This document shows positions 46,561 through 58,620 of a stretch of DNA of 64,000 nucleotides, piece by piece. Below the pieces are notes generated by a model. It was not told where the DNA came from, did no database searches, and saw only the letters and a list, made by a program, of their open reading frames with translations. The stretch spans positions 95,683 through 159,682 of the forward strand of contig JAREIK010016265.1 of NCBI GenBank assembly GCA_029783825.1, given 5' to 3'. The position numbers and the translations under genes were made by a program. The DNA comes from Sapria himalayana (lineage: Eukaryota > Streptophyta > Magnoliopsida > Malpighiales > Rafflesiaceae). Every line of letters starts with the position of its first letter. The first letter of the stretch is position 1.

Positions 46561-47459
46561 ACTAACATTGTTTTTCTTTGTTTTCTTAAGCAGTATGGTA
46601 CAAAATGTGAGAAATCACAATTATAGAGAAATAATGAGATGATAAATCTGCAATAAAAAACAAAGTACAAGCATGAATTATTTATCTTTCCTTGTTGTGG
46701 CTGCTCACCCTACATCAATGCTAACGACTTCGCAACTTGTTTGGAGTCAAAGGTGGAAGAAATCTAAAGAGTGTGAGGAATGTATGGACACAAAAGAATT
46801 TCAGGCTGCCAGCATAGTCTTTTAAAATGACGACCTACCTATCGCAGTTAAGGATGACATGAAATATAACAAACTACTTTACTAATCCAGGCACATTAGG
46901 GAGACAAAGTGACCATGAGTGCAGATAGACATGAGAATCCGTCATAACTAGAATGCCTCTTCGTGCTCTAGCTCACCAAGAAAAGCCTACCAATAAATTA
47001 AGTCACACTAAGATGACTATCCAATCATACAATGCAGATTCCCAAGGAGCAAAAGGTAAGATTTGCCAGTGACAATTGGCAAACTTGAACTATCAGTAAA
47101 TACTCTAACCAAGCATTTAAAAGAGGGTAAGAATTACCAGGATTGTGAACTCAAAAAGGTGAAGACTTTGATGCAGCAAATTCTCGAATGTTGTAGGTGT
47201 GCACAGTTAAGTAAGATGTTTTTTTTCCAAATAAAAAAAATTGGTGTTCTTCACTATTTCCTTATCACTGCATGTAGTTCACTATGTCTTAATATGAATG
47301 AACAATACTTTTATCTGTAGTGTAGTCTTATGCATATGTCAATGTAAATTTGTCAGATAGTCATATAAAATATAGTGATTGTCAAAGAGTTAATATTTCC
47401 TATAATTTTTTTGTATATAACAGAGTTAACCAAATGGCTCGCATCCAAAAAAAATTTAA
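46561..47459. other. Unclassified sequence
   Basis: Moderately AT-rich, no TE motif. The 85-codon frame 47,063-47,320 is not recognised. If the MBOAT exons belong to one gene, this would be original intron. Confidence 0.3.
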
Positions 47460-49400
47460 TATTTAGCTTAACACTATAATACAGCTATGAAAACCAATTT
47501 TGTGAGAATATCAGCAACACAAACTCTCACAAATTAGGCTAGCTATATCCCAAAAAAATATCTGAGCCACCAAAAATCATTAATCTCAAAATTTGACTAA
47601 TGATACCCTTTGAGTAGGGTGATCCAAAACTCAATATCTCTCATAAAAAAATATCATTCACGTACACAATTAGTATGATCAAATAATATATGAGGTGTTA
47701 AAAAACAAAAAAAAAAAATCTATACTTAATATACACAATTCAAAATAGATTAATTTTTATTAAAAATCTCCAAACTTAAAATCCCAATAGTTATTTCAAC
47801 TAATATAATTTCTTTCATAATATATAAATTTAATCTAATTGTACTTCTTTAAATCAAAGTTACTACTCCATATACAAATCTTCCTTGAGGCCAACATGAA
47901 CAAAGATATTCTTCATATCTATCGAGTATATTATTTGTATAAAAATTTCCAATGATATAATAATCTATACTAAAATCATCTTAGCTAAAGAAAAAAATAT
48001 ATTTTTCAATTAACATTATATATGAGTGAACCTCACAACAAATCTCGCCTTAAAATAATTAATCTTTTCATTTAAACTAATTTTCATATTAAACACTCAT
48101 AAAATTAACACCAAACCTTTCAAAAAATCAAGAAATTAGGCATAATGTTTAATTAGGATCAAAATATTTATCTTTTCTAACTTCACTTAGTATTATCTGA
48201 GATAAAATCTCAGGAATAAACTCGACTATCCTAGTATTATAAAAAATAATAATAAAAAATAACAGAATAAAAAATACATGATCATAATAATACCTATGAA
48301 ATAGGATGTTAAAAAATAATCTGATTGTAATGCATAAAACCTGGATGACTGCTCCATATGCACTTCTACCTTAAGGTAAACATAAAGGTCATTCTTTTTG
48401 TCTAATTCATACATCCATTTGTAAAAAATTACTTATGATACATGAATTTATATTGAGGAAATTTTAGCTAGAAAAAAGAAAGTATTTTGTTGATTCCCAC
48501 CAAACATATGAGTAAATCCTCTTCAAAATAAATTTAACATTAAGACAACTTATCTTCCCATTTGGAATGGTCTCTATATTAAACACTCAGATACGACTAA
48601 TAACAAATCTTCTAAAAAATCAAAGTACTAGGTCAGAAAATTTATTTGAATGATAAAACAATAATATTTTTTAACATTACCTAACATTATATTATACGAG
48701 ATAATACCTCTGAAAGAACCTTGTATATCTAAATATTGTGAAAAAAAATTAGTACAAGGAATAAAAAAATAATAATAAAACATTTGAATGATAATATCAA
48801 TAAAATAAGATATTAAAAAATAGTCTAATTATACTACAAAAAATCTGTCTAAGTGCTACATATACACTTTTGCCTCAAGATCAACATGAAGAAAGATATT
48901 CTTCATGCTTAATTAATATATCATCCATTTGTAAAAAATTTTCAATGATATATAAATTTATAATGAGATCATCTTAGCCAATAGAGATAAAATATTCTAG
49001 TTATTCATATCAAATATCTAAATAAATCTCTTTCACAATAAATTTTGTATTAAGACAACTGGTCTTCCTATTTGAGCTGATCTTCACAATAAATGCTCAC
49101 TTGCAACTAACAACGGAGATTCATAAATATCAAGATAATAGCTTTCAATTCCCATTATAACTACATATATTTATTGTTTTCAACATTACCTAACATTATA
49201 TAACCATCCAAAAAAGTAATAAAAAAATAAAAGAATAATAAATAATATATATATGTATCATAATACTTACAAAATATGATACCAAGGATAACTCATAATT
49301 TTTTAGAAAGTAATCAAATGATCAGAATCAAAAAAATTAACTAGAGAATCAAATTGATTCTCAGAAGATTGTCATATTGTCTAAACATATTACATGTATC
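47460..49400 (-). mobile_element. Copia M5, minus strand, RT segment in three tandem copies
   Basis: Each copy carries the RT block at its left end. Copy 1 (47,866-47,922): IDMKNIFVHVGLKEDLYME. Copy 2 (around 48,310-48,414): NDLYVYLKVEVHMEQSSRFY. Copy 3 (around 48,863-48,920): SMKNIFLHVDLEAKVYM. All correspond to [22 protein letters not shown]. Each is followed rightward by the same series of linker-like phrases. Neither YVDD nor RNase H is found in this cluster except where M6 begins. The repetition is best explained by tandem duplication inside an already inserted element. Confidence 0.75.
47866..49380. repeat. Tandem triplication, period about 495 bp
   Basis: The anchor phrase AACATGAACAAAGATATTC and its variants starts at 47,893, 48,379 and 48,883 (spacings 486 and 504). 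Between anchors the same order recurs: ATTTGTAAAAAATT, CTTCCCATTTG, AACACTCA, CTAACATTAT, AATAATAATAAAA, GATATTAAAAAATAGTCT. The copies are well diverged, so the event is old. Confidence 0.75.
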
Positions 49401-49499
49401 TCATTCTCCTAGCATAGAATTTAAGTATCTAATAAAATTATATATTAAATGCTCTTATATAATAAAAGAAAATAATTTGAACAACTCATATATCGAGTG

Positions 49500-52000
49500 T
49501 TGCCAAAAAAATTACAAAAAATAATAAAAAAACTACAACGCTCCCCGAAAAACTCATGCAAAGTCCACAAAACAAATTGAGGAAGAAAAAAATATATGAT
49601 AAATTTTAGACCTTAAAGAAAATATTTACTGGCAGCTCTTTTGTATAAATATATATTATAAAAATAAATTATTTTGTGTCTCATCCATTAAAAAACATGT
49701 AATTAAAAGTTATATGCGTCATTATCTAATTATATTGATAAAATATAATAAGAGAATAGAATGCATATAAAGTATCTCATAAATAATTAACATTATCATT
49801 TTAAGTTCTATTTATATATTATATCTCAAAATAAGTATCTACCACTTAATTTTCAAGTAGACAAGATTACATCGGAGAAAAATACAAAATTATGTGATAC
49901 ATCTCTCAATACAAGTTGGTGCAGAATATAAATCTAAATATTCAAATAAGTATAGGTTAACTAAATATTTAGTATGCAAAGAATTCAGTAAATGTGACCC
50001 TACCAAAAAAAATCTGAGAAATAATTAAATATACTATATATATTATATTTAGTAGGATCATTAGTAATTTATTATTCTTTCATAAGATTTCTTATGAATA
50101 GTGGAGTCAAAAGAAATTAATACTTGAATCAATAGAAATTGATGCTAGAGCACAATCCAAAATACCAACACATAAAAGAGTATTAAGAGCATATCTTCTA
50201 TATGATAAGATGATATCGCTCATAAAATAACTCAATTCTATTCAAAGAAAAATATCTGACACTCTCATAATTTTGTCTGATAATATGCTTGATGATACTG
50301 ATTGAGTTGGGTGATTGTCAAATTGCTGGCTCTCATTATCATAATGTTATTCATATAGATGGTCAAAAAAATCATCATGTAATTAGAACTGATTTAGAAG
50401 AACAAATAAAAATCAATAACATACAAGTATAACTAAAATGAGATAATTAGATATGAAAATCTCACAAATCAAGTTATCAATGACTGTTTCATTACATACA
50501 GTGTCTTTCGCAATACGCAAATTGCATCAACAGAACTACTAGAAACCCAAGTGGAAGCTCTATATACATCTCTTTAACATCAACATGAAAAAATATATTT
50601 TTCATATTTAACTAATATATTTTTTAACTAAGATACTACAAACAAAAATAAGAATGCATATTATAATCATCCAAGCTACTGAAGATCAAATTTCCTGGAA
50701 GTAAACACAAAATATATAGTTGATTCTCTTGCTACAAGTCTCGACTTAAAATAATTAACCTTCTCATCTAGATTTGTCTTCACCATGAACACTCATATAT
50801 AACTAATAATAAATCTTCCCAAAAATTGTGATACTAGTTGTCAAGTCTTATTAGAGTAGATGGTATGCATCTCTTCAATCATGATTCAGCATAATTTTAG
50901 ATTAAATAAAGCTATATAAGAAGACATGAATATTTTATTACGATCAAGGAAAGAAACTATGAAAAAATTTATAAAATTAAATATTAAGCACACTTGTATG
51001 TCATTTACGGAGAACGATTGAAAGATAAATATCAGAAGTATTAGTTGTAGGACAATCTAGCAAGTTGGGTATGTTTCTCTCTTAGTATAAACTCTAAGTC
51101 CATAATGATCAAGTCGCTTAGTTACCAACTCAATATAATTCGATACTAGTAAAGACTTGTAGACTATCATTACATTTAGGCTTGAAGGAGATCTCTTTAC
51201 CAAAAAAGATAATATCCACACTCGTTCTAGAAGTGAATTCAAACTCGTTCTAGAAGTGAATTCAAACTCATTCTAAGCTTGTTAAAAAATGAATCCATAT
51301 TAAAAAAATAATAATATTCACACTCAATAAACTTTACCAACCCCAGATAAAAAAAATTTGTACCTTCTCTGATTGCTCAAGTATATCTAAGAAAATACAT
51401 TAAAAGGCTCTAAAATGAGTGTGGATGCTCTCACACGGATATAAGTACAAGATCTAGATGTGAATACACATTTTTTCTAAGCTCATTAAAAAATGAGTTC
51501 ATATCAAATAAAATAATATCAATATTCATTGAAATATAACTAATGTTTGATGAAAAATATTTGTATATTTTCAAGTTACTCATGTATCTAGGAAAGATAT
51601 CTTTCAAAGCTCTAAATGTAAACTAATCTCATCTTCAAGACACTAATAAATACTTTGAAAAACTTTAATAAACAAGCTAAATAATCCCTCTTCGTGTTAT
51701 ATCATATGTAAAGATATACATTGAGAAAATGCACAACATAGCATCTGAATGACAAGTTAAATTGCAATTAAAATTATATTTACAAAAATATATCAGAATA
51801 TTCTTTTCAAATAAGAGTACCAGAGTTAAATATTTATTCTTTATTTTATCAATTCTATTTTATTAGAATATGTCACATAAGAAATCAAGTATATAATCTC
51901 ATAATTCATACAGATGTGGACCTAATTTATATGCCATAAATTTAAAAATTATTTTTTATTTTTCTAACTTATAAAATTTAAGAATGTCGTTCCTAGATGT
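49500..52000 (-). mobile_element. Copia M6, minus strand, integrase to RT/RNase H side
   Basis: RT: 50,540-50,611 is 24 open codons LNMKNIFFHVDVKEMYIELP then LGFL, matching [23 protein letters not shown]. At 50,310-50,400 FLTIYMNNIMIM is the decayed YVDD box. Linker: the minus frame 51,057-51,242 ends GLRVYTKRETYPTC, a typical copia linker phrase. Integrase: near 51,840 NRIDKIKNKYLT matches NG-AERKNR-L. The order right to left is integrase, linker, RT, RNase H side, as expected. LTRs were not found. Confidence 0.75.
51220..51275. repeat. 23-bp tandem duplication (2.4 copies)
   Basis: ACTCGTTCTAGAAGTGAATT-type units at 51,220-51,242 and 51,243-51,265 are identical; a third copy starts as ACTCATTCTA. 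It lies within copia M6 linker DNA. Confidence 0.95.
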
Positions 52001-52739
52001 GGACCTATGAGTCCTATAATAAGCAGACTGAAAATATGTCTGCGTGATGCTCACTATGCTTTATTCTTCCGAAAATCTAATCGAAAGATTCATCAATATG
52101 ATAAGTTTGATCATATTTTTCCTACCCAACTCGCTGTGATATATGAAGGGAGTAAACTTTGAGACTAAACTTGATCCAATCTCAAAAAATGTAGTATTAA
52201 GTTGGGTTTGCCTAGGATCTAATGCATCATATTTTTTGATATATAATTCGACATGCCTCATAATATGCTCAGTCTCAAAAGAACTCTTACAAGTTAAATT
52301 TCTCAAACATTATTTACACTGTGTCATTTCCTATTCCTCACCCCTAACATTTTTTTTTATTTTATTATATTAAAATCAGTCCAAACTACAGAAGTCCTAG
52401 TTTTTTGTTTTTTAGATATTTGAGTTGAGACGACTGGATAAACTAAAGTTTCAGCAGCCTCGGACCTGTGCAGGATTTTTATTTTTTAATTTTAAATATG
52501 TTTCATTAGTATTAGTCTTTTTTTTTGTTCTTATTAAACAGGAGGTAGAGCCTAGATGATAGATTTAGATATTCATAGTAGAGAGAGAGAGAGAGACTAG
52601 AGAAAATAAACTAAAATACTTATTTTTTTAAATATTAATTATTTGTTAAAAATTTTAGTTAAATAATAAACAAAAATTAAAAAACTCGTAAAGCAGTGAG
52701 GTAGATCACGAGCACCACAGTCCAGTTCAAACTTCCAAA
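52001..52739. other. Unassigned stretch with an open minus frame
   Basis: The 81-codon minus frame 52,061-52,306 is the most protein-like unassigned frame here (mixed, non-repetitive composition), but no family was recognised. A short (GA)n tract lies near 52,585-52,600. Confidence 0.3.
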
Positions 52740-54330
52740 CCCGAGTTGTGAGTCCCGAAAAACCGAACCGAATAACAAAATCACGAGCACCAAAGGACTG
52801 TTACATGTCACCTCACTCACCACCATGGGAATTAACTCAGCTTAGGCCACCACCACACTCACCATTATGTGCCTACACATATCACTGTGCACATAGCTAC
52901 TATGCACATGCAGGCTTTCCTCTTGCAAAATGTGCATGGTACACTAAATTGGTATAGTGTATGCAATTTATTTTTTAGGGGATAAAAAATCATGCCACAT
53001 ACAAAACACAACACGGATGCATTGAAAAAGTTCAAGACAAATAAACTAAATAATTCAAATATATATACAAATTCATATATTAAATATCTTATATAATAAG
53101 CAAAAATGATTAAAATAATTTGCATATCAAGTACTCATCAAAAATACAAAAAAAAATAAACTAAATAAAAAGACAAATATAACTAGGATATCTTCAAATT
53201 TAATAAAATCAAAGAAAAGATGAAGTTTAATTCTCAAGTTTCAACCTCAATCATGACTCTACAAAACCAATTTTTGACAAGTTTATTTTGGAGAGCCATC
53301 TGGTAAGAAAATCAAATTAAATGGAAATCAACACAAGTCGATAATTCATGAGTCTAAAGTGAGAGTACAAATAAAATAATCAGTTATACCTGAATAAATG
53401 AATAAATCTCATACTGTCTTACATGAATTTTATTATGTCTCCCTAGTAAATATCATGATAGATGAACTCTGTGAAAACAACTAAGTAGCTCTAATAGTCA
53501 GCATATCTCTCTTACTTTTGTGTAAAGCTCTTAGTCACCTCTATAAAAAAAATATCCAACAAATATATCTAGCACAATCTCTCCTACAATATTAACATTG
53601 AACTAAGGCTCTCCTCTATCTATATCTACTACAAAAATTCATATTGATTCCCCAATAAATAAAGTTGTGCCAGACAATAAATTCCACAATGCTGAATTAG
53701 GATTTAATATCACTCTATTTTTTTAATTCTATCAAAACTCAGCTCAAGTTTTTTCCCAAAAAAAAATTGCTGCTCACCACCACAATCGCAACCACGTGTG
53801 CCTTCGCTCAACTCAGATGCAGCAACACTCGCCCACACAACTGAAACACCATTGTATATGCGCCTATTGTGCACATGCACACACAACTATGCATGTGCCT
53901 ACTAAGCATTTGCAAGCCTTCCTCTTACAAAATCTGCATGTGCACAATGTTGGGGCAATGAATGTCATTTAATATTTTAGGATTTATCAAAAATATTGCC
54001 CACATACACAATTCAGCATTGATATCATTATAAATTAAATAAGATTAAACTAAAATAATACAACACTAAAATAAAAATTATTATATCAATTCCTATTATA
54101 AAATAAGAAAAAGTGACTTAGAGAGCCAACATTTCAAGTGCTCTCATCAAATATTTAAAAGAAAACTAAATAATAAAAAATATAACAAATATTATTATCA
54201 ACAAGAATTAAATTGAGGATGTGATAAAATTTAATTCTTAGATTTCAACTCGAAGCATGACAAAGTAAAACCAATTTGTGACAATTTAATTTTGAATAAT
54301 CATTTGGCAGCTCTCTTGAGAAGATCAAAC
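52740..54330. repeat. Diverged direct duplication of a CAC-rich block (about 960 bp apart)
   Basis: Left copy about 52,810-53,370, right copy about 53,770-54,330. Shared in order: CTATGCACATGCAGGCTTTC / TAAGCATTTGCAAGCCTTCC, CTCTTGCAAAATGTGCATG / CTCTTACAAAATCTGCATG, TTTTTTAGGGGAT / TATTTTAGGATT, GCCACATACAAAAC / GCCCACATACACAA, and a downstream AAGTTTAATTCTCAAGTTTCAAC / AATTTAATTCTTAGATTTCAACT region. The CAC-rich parts resemble copia leaders. Confidence 0.6.
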
Positions 54331-55063
54331 CTATTGAAAATGAAAATAAATTAATTTTAAATTAATTTCTTAACCCCAAAGTAAATAATGATAAAATTTT
54401 AAATATAGCAAAGCAATTTAATTCTTTTCACCAACTAATTTGCAAGTATCACAATCAATGCATCAATTCCTCGGATGATTTTGATTTTTTCACAATTATT
54501 AGACTAGCATGTCTATAAAGATGTTGAGAGGACATTATAATAAGTCAATAAAATTTCAATGACAATAAGCATGTTGAGCAGAACCCCCTGAGAGAATACT
54601 TCGATAGTAAAAGAAAGTTGAAAGGGTTCATCCAATTTAGAAAAGAGAAATAATCATATTTTTATTCTGAATTTTAGATGTCGATAATATTATCTCTTAT
54701 TCAATTTAGAAAGGCATATTACAATTTATTCTCCTTAAAATGACTAGAATAGATCATTTTAAGTTTTCTACCAAAATTCTCACTACTTTAATTACCGAGA
54801 ATTATTTCATAGTTTTTTTATCATTATGCTCCTTTGAAGAACCATGAAGATTATCATATATCAATCACAACAATTGTTAGGATCAACAAATAGAAAAAAA
54901 AATAGTTATTGTATCACTCTCGTTGAATGATCCTTTAGTAAGTCTAATTAGCAAACTCAAAATTTTTTATTTTGACGAGACCATAATTTTTGTTCTAGTT
55001 CATTATTTAGTTGATCTATAATTTGGTTCGAGTCAAAACTTATTGGTGAATTATTTTTCCTTC
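54331..55063 (+). mobile_element. Probable internal DNA of copia P5 (unresolved)
   Basis: Located directly upstream of a copia pol end. No motif could be read with confidence. Confidence 0.3.
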
Positions 55064-55280
55064 TATCTCGGTGCACTACAATTTTATGATTAATTTGATG
55101 GGGGTGTTGATATTTAAAAGATTTTCTTTTATTTTTTATCTTTTCTTTACTTTAATAATTTTATGAAAGCATCCAACTTGTGAGTTGTCCCAATTAATTT
55201 ATTATAAATTTTCTACCAAGTTTTTAAAAATTAATTTTATCATCCTAGATTTCTATAACTCCAATGCATTATTAGAGTTA
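55064..55280 (+). mobile_element. Copia P5, pol end, polypurine tract and LTR
   Basis: 55,064-55,114 reads YLGALQFYD, stop, FDGGVDI, resembling the pol end -KLG-L-IYAPT-GGV. TTGATGGGGG (55,095-55,104) is a good polypurine tract, followed at 55,105 by TGTTGATATTT, an LTR start. The LTR shares AGCATCCAACTTGTGAGTT with the P2 LTR (AGCGCCCAACTTGTGGGTT). Its 3' border is uncertain (about 55,275). Confidence 0.55.
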
Positions 55281-56560
55281 ATAATTAGTATGTTTATTTT
55301 TTAAATTGATTTTGTGTTTTCTTATGAAAGAGAGTAAAAAATAGAAAAAATAAATAAATTAGGATGAAAAATAATTAATCAAGCAAAAAATAATAATCAT
55401 CAATAAATATTATAAATTTAAAAATTTATCTCGAGTCTCATTTCTATTTATTTCTCATACTTATGAGCATATCAGATCGAATAAATACTTACTAACACAG
55501 GTTTGATGAGCATAATTGAAAGCTCTTGTATAATTTTCTAAGTTGTATGTCTCACACACTAGTACATTGTACAAAGACATCTCTAACACTAGTATTTAAT
55601 ATTTTGAGTAATCTTGAAATATAATCTTATAAAAAAGACTAACAAAACAATTAAGAATAAAAAGAATAGGTGATAAAAAAATATCAAATTAAATATTATC
55701 ATAATTAAGTTCTTTTTGATTATTTTCGTTATTTATTATAGAATTTAAAATATAAAATATAAAATAAAAAAATTAATAACCTATAATATAATTAATAGCT
55801 CATTTATTAATAACTTAGATATCTTAAGTAAGAAGGGTTATAGAGACTAAAATACATAAAGATTGGGATGTATCTATTGTTATATTACTAAAAATTCATT
55901 CTATATATTCATCCGAGTCATGGGTGGAGAACTATGTGAGAATCTTTAGATGATTCTAATATTTAACATGTCACCTTCCATAATTTAGCGTGTTTTTTGC
56001 CTCCTTTTGGAAATAATACCAAAGAACTCTTCCTTTTATGCCAACTCATTATATAGTATGCGTACTAAAGCAAGGTTCTCGTGCAAATCTCAACTATGAC
56101 AAGTATTCCCTCTACTACTAGTACATGTTGAATTTGGACCTCTCCAATATTTCATTATTTGTCTGATATATACTAAATTATTTGGTAATACATTTATAGT
56201 CTGATCAAAAGCTCCCAGTCACCTAAATTATAGTTGTAAAATGCTGAAAAAGTATTCAATAGTAAATACAAAAATATCATGCATATAAACTAATCCATAT
56301 ATCCCACTTTCTAAGGCCCATCATCCTATCCTGATAAAATCACTAGGAGTTGCATAGCTATGTGAAGTGAGTAAAATAAGCGGTTACCTACTCAAGTTCT
56401 CTAAACTCTACTAGTCCCAATCCAATAAACAATAAATGACATCATATATCTATGATGCCTAGAACAAGTACTAAGATGCTGATAAACATTGTATGTTGTG
56501 CAAGATAAAAGAATCAAATCATTTCCATCTTGATAAAATATTACATGACAAACAAATCTA
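55281..56560 (-). mobile_element. AT-rich DNA, right part probably gag side of copia M7
   Basis: 55,900-56,470 contains phrases also present at 25,740-25,870 in M4a (GAGAACTATGTGAGAATCTTTAGATGATTCTAA versus GGAAGAATATGTGAGGACCT), on the 5' side of a minus-strand copia. No gag motif was read. Confidence 0.35.
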
Positions 56561-56850
56561 AGAGTCGTGCATACATGTGTCTATCATTTCACATTCAAGT
56601 GTCTGCACCGATGCACGCAGAGTACACACAAGCACTAATACAATGCACCCACTTTAACGTGTCCTTATGTCTTGTTACATATTTACACCTCACACTTAAA
56701 TCTTTCCTCTCACATTTTTTGGCTCTAATACCATATGAAATGTAAAGCTATCAGAAAATTATTCCATAATAATATTAATATATAGAAAAGGAATTCTAAA
56801 TATATGACCTTTACTTGGTTGAGGTAGCTCACATGTTGGGTGTTCACATC
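56561..56850 (-). mobile_element. Copia M7: leader, primer site and 5' LTR
   Basis: The leader at 56,570-56,720 is C-rich (TGCACCGATGCACGC, CACACTTAAATC). The primer site is at 56,722-56,733. The LTR to its right, read on the minus strand, contains CACCCAACATGTGAGCTACC, close to the P2 LTR wording CCCAACTTGTGGGTTACC, and ends next to TTTCATATGGTATTAGAGCC. The LTR start on the far side was not fixed. Confidence 0.55.
56722..56733 (-). promoter_or_regulatory. Primer-binding site of copia M7
   Basis: The minus strand reads TGGTATTAGAGC, identical to the M3 site. Confidence 0.7.
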
Positions 56851-57058
56851 AATAAATTATATTAATGATAATATAAAATAGTGATAAACTACAATATACT
56901 TCAACCAAAAATAATAGATGTTCACCATCTGGATAGCAGACAATGTCACTGCTGATGTTTCTTGGACCAACTGAGTTAATTAGTTTCGAAAAAAAGCAGA
57001 TGTTTTTACTCAAAAAACACTATCCTTGGTCCATGACAATGATCAGAATGAAACATAC
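56851..57058. other. Intron-like sequence left of the MBOAT exon
   Basis: Moderately AT-rich; carries the GTATGT donor side of the exon at 57,059. No other motif. Confidence 0.4.
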
Positions 57059-57170
57059 CTGACAAGAAATGAGTTGAAACTTAAAACTGGCCCAGCAATG
57101 TACAGGGGAGCATACACCAAATAGAAGAGATAAATACAGAAGCCATACCATAATTACGAACACCTTTATC
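57059..57170 (-). pseudogene. GUP1/HHAT-like MBOAT exon, upstream cluster (one frameshift)
   Basis: A 112-bp exon between a TTTATTTCCAG acceptor and a CAG|GTATGT donor on the minus strand. Its 3' part reads YLFYLVYAPLYIAGPVLSFN then SFL, the MBOAT signature YLVYAPLYLAGP-ISFNAF of plant GUP1-like proteins. Its 5' part reads DKGVRNYGMAS in a frame one base off, so a single-base loss near 57,118-57,130 is inferred. In intact homologues this segment precedes the exon A/B segment by roughly 100 residues. Exon A lies 49 kb to the left on the same strand, in correct order. Confidence 0.82.
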
Positions 57171-57413
57171 CTGGAAATAAACAATTAACTGAAATAAAAG
57201 AGAAAGCAAATATAGGATAAAAGTCTAAATGATCGATATAAAGATTGCCAGCAATAAGCATCCAAAGTAAAAATTTTTATAAATAATTGCATCACGGTTA
57301 TTTTGTCATTAGAACCCAAAAATTTTTATTGTCTTGTACATTTGTATTACATGTGCTGGTAGTATTGCCCAGCAGATCCAATGATATATTTATAAGCTAG
57401 AATCATTTGTATT

Positions 57414-57467
57414 CATTTGAAGTCGTCTAGCACTCTCTCGATGGTAATCCAATGCAAAGGTAAGCTG
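57414..57467 (-). pseudogene. Tentative further upstream MBOAT exon
   Basis: The minus strand reads QLTFALDYHRESARRLQ in a locally open frame. TFALDYHR resembles the SFG-DYHW motif found shortly N-terminal to the previous exon's segment in plant GUP1-like proteins, and it lies only about 250 bp upstream. Splice sites were not fixed and the match is short. Confidence 0.3.
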
Positions 57468-57539
57468 AGTCATCTGGATGGCTCAATCGCAGCACCAAAG
57501 ACAGATAACAAGGCAAGGCATGGAAATTTGGGCTAAGTG

Positions 57540-58229
57540 CAACAAAAATTGAATAAATAGCATTAAAGGGGCATCCAACCATTGGATGCTCATTTCCCAA
57601 AAGTTGAATTCTTTTTTAAAAACTAAATAATTATCTCCTAACTATGTATAGGTACTCTCAGTTTAATTTACGTTTTCATTACACAGTCAAATCTTCAGTT
57701 TTTTATCTGTTAATTTTTAATAATCCTAATTCTCATATAATTTACTCTTAACTTATAATAATCTAAATGGTCTAATACAAACACGCATAATCACATATAT
57801 AAATTTATAATATGCAATATATAGAAGTTGGGTGGAAAGCAATACCTGCATGACATTCATCATCCTAAAAAATAAAAAACATCAAAATGACTTTTGCACG
57901 CTTGGAAATTATTCAATGAGTAAAAAAAAAAAAATGATAAGATCACATCAAATGAAGATGTAAGTACAATAAATATTTTAACTATCAATTCATCAAATGA
58001 AATCCAACATTTAATGAGTCATAATATAACATATGCTGAAAATATCATTGAAGAAAGAGCTGACATAAACAATATTAAAATTCCACCATGATGATTTGGT
58101 AATAATTATTCATATGAAGATAAGGTGACAAAAACCTCTAGCTCGTTCAAAAACTTCTATTGATTTATATATTGTAAAGAAAACATTCAAAAACCAGTTG
58201 CCTCATAATTTTAATATATTAGAAGAAAC
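57540..58229. other. AT-rich DNA, nothing recognised
   Basis: No motif or repeat seen between the MBOAT exon cluster and the copia at 58.2 kb. Confidence 0.4.
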
Positions 58230-58379
58230 ATAATTATTAGTGATATGTTATCTTATTATCATAAAAGTCATATTGTACCAATAAGTATTTTTAACATTCA
58301 ACTTGTTAAATGCCCTAATTATTATGTCTTTATATAAGGTGCGTCATGCAGTGGGCGTATGCGGTAAAATTTTAAAAAT

Positions 58380-58620
58380 CATGATTGTGTTGCAATGTCG
58401 CGGGCACAATGCAAGAGCACAGAGGTTCACTGTAGAAAAGGAAGCACACACAGGCTGGTATAGACATGCATAGAGACCCACACAAATATGGTTACAAGCA
58501 CACATAGACTAGCACAGACATGCATTGAGGACACATACAGACATGCATACAAGCACATATAAACACGTGCACAAACAGGTACATGTCGAAGCACGGTGGA
58601 GGCGCATAGTGTACAGTTAT
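58380..58620 (+). repeat. GCA/CACA-rich leader of copia B
   Basis: Repeated words CAGACATGCAT, ACACA and AAGCACA in tandem-like order, equivalent to the leader of P2 at 36,562-36,830. Confidence 0.55.

Noticed and set aside
54891..55104. Ty3/gypsy chromodomain end upstream of the LTR at 55,105
   Set aside because: The last codons fit the copia pol end (LGALQFYD...GGV) better and the LTR resembles that of copia P2.
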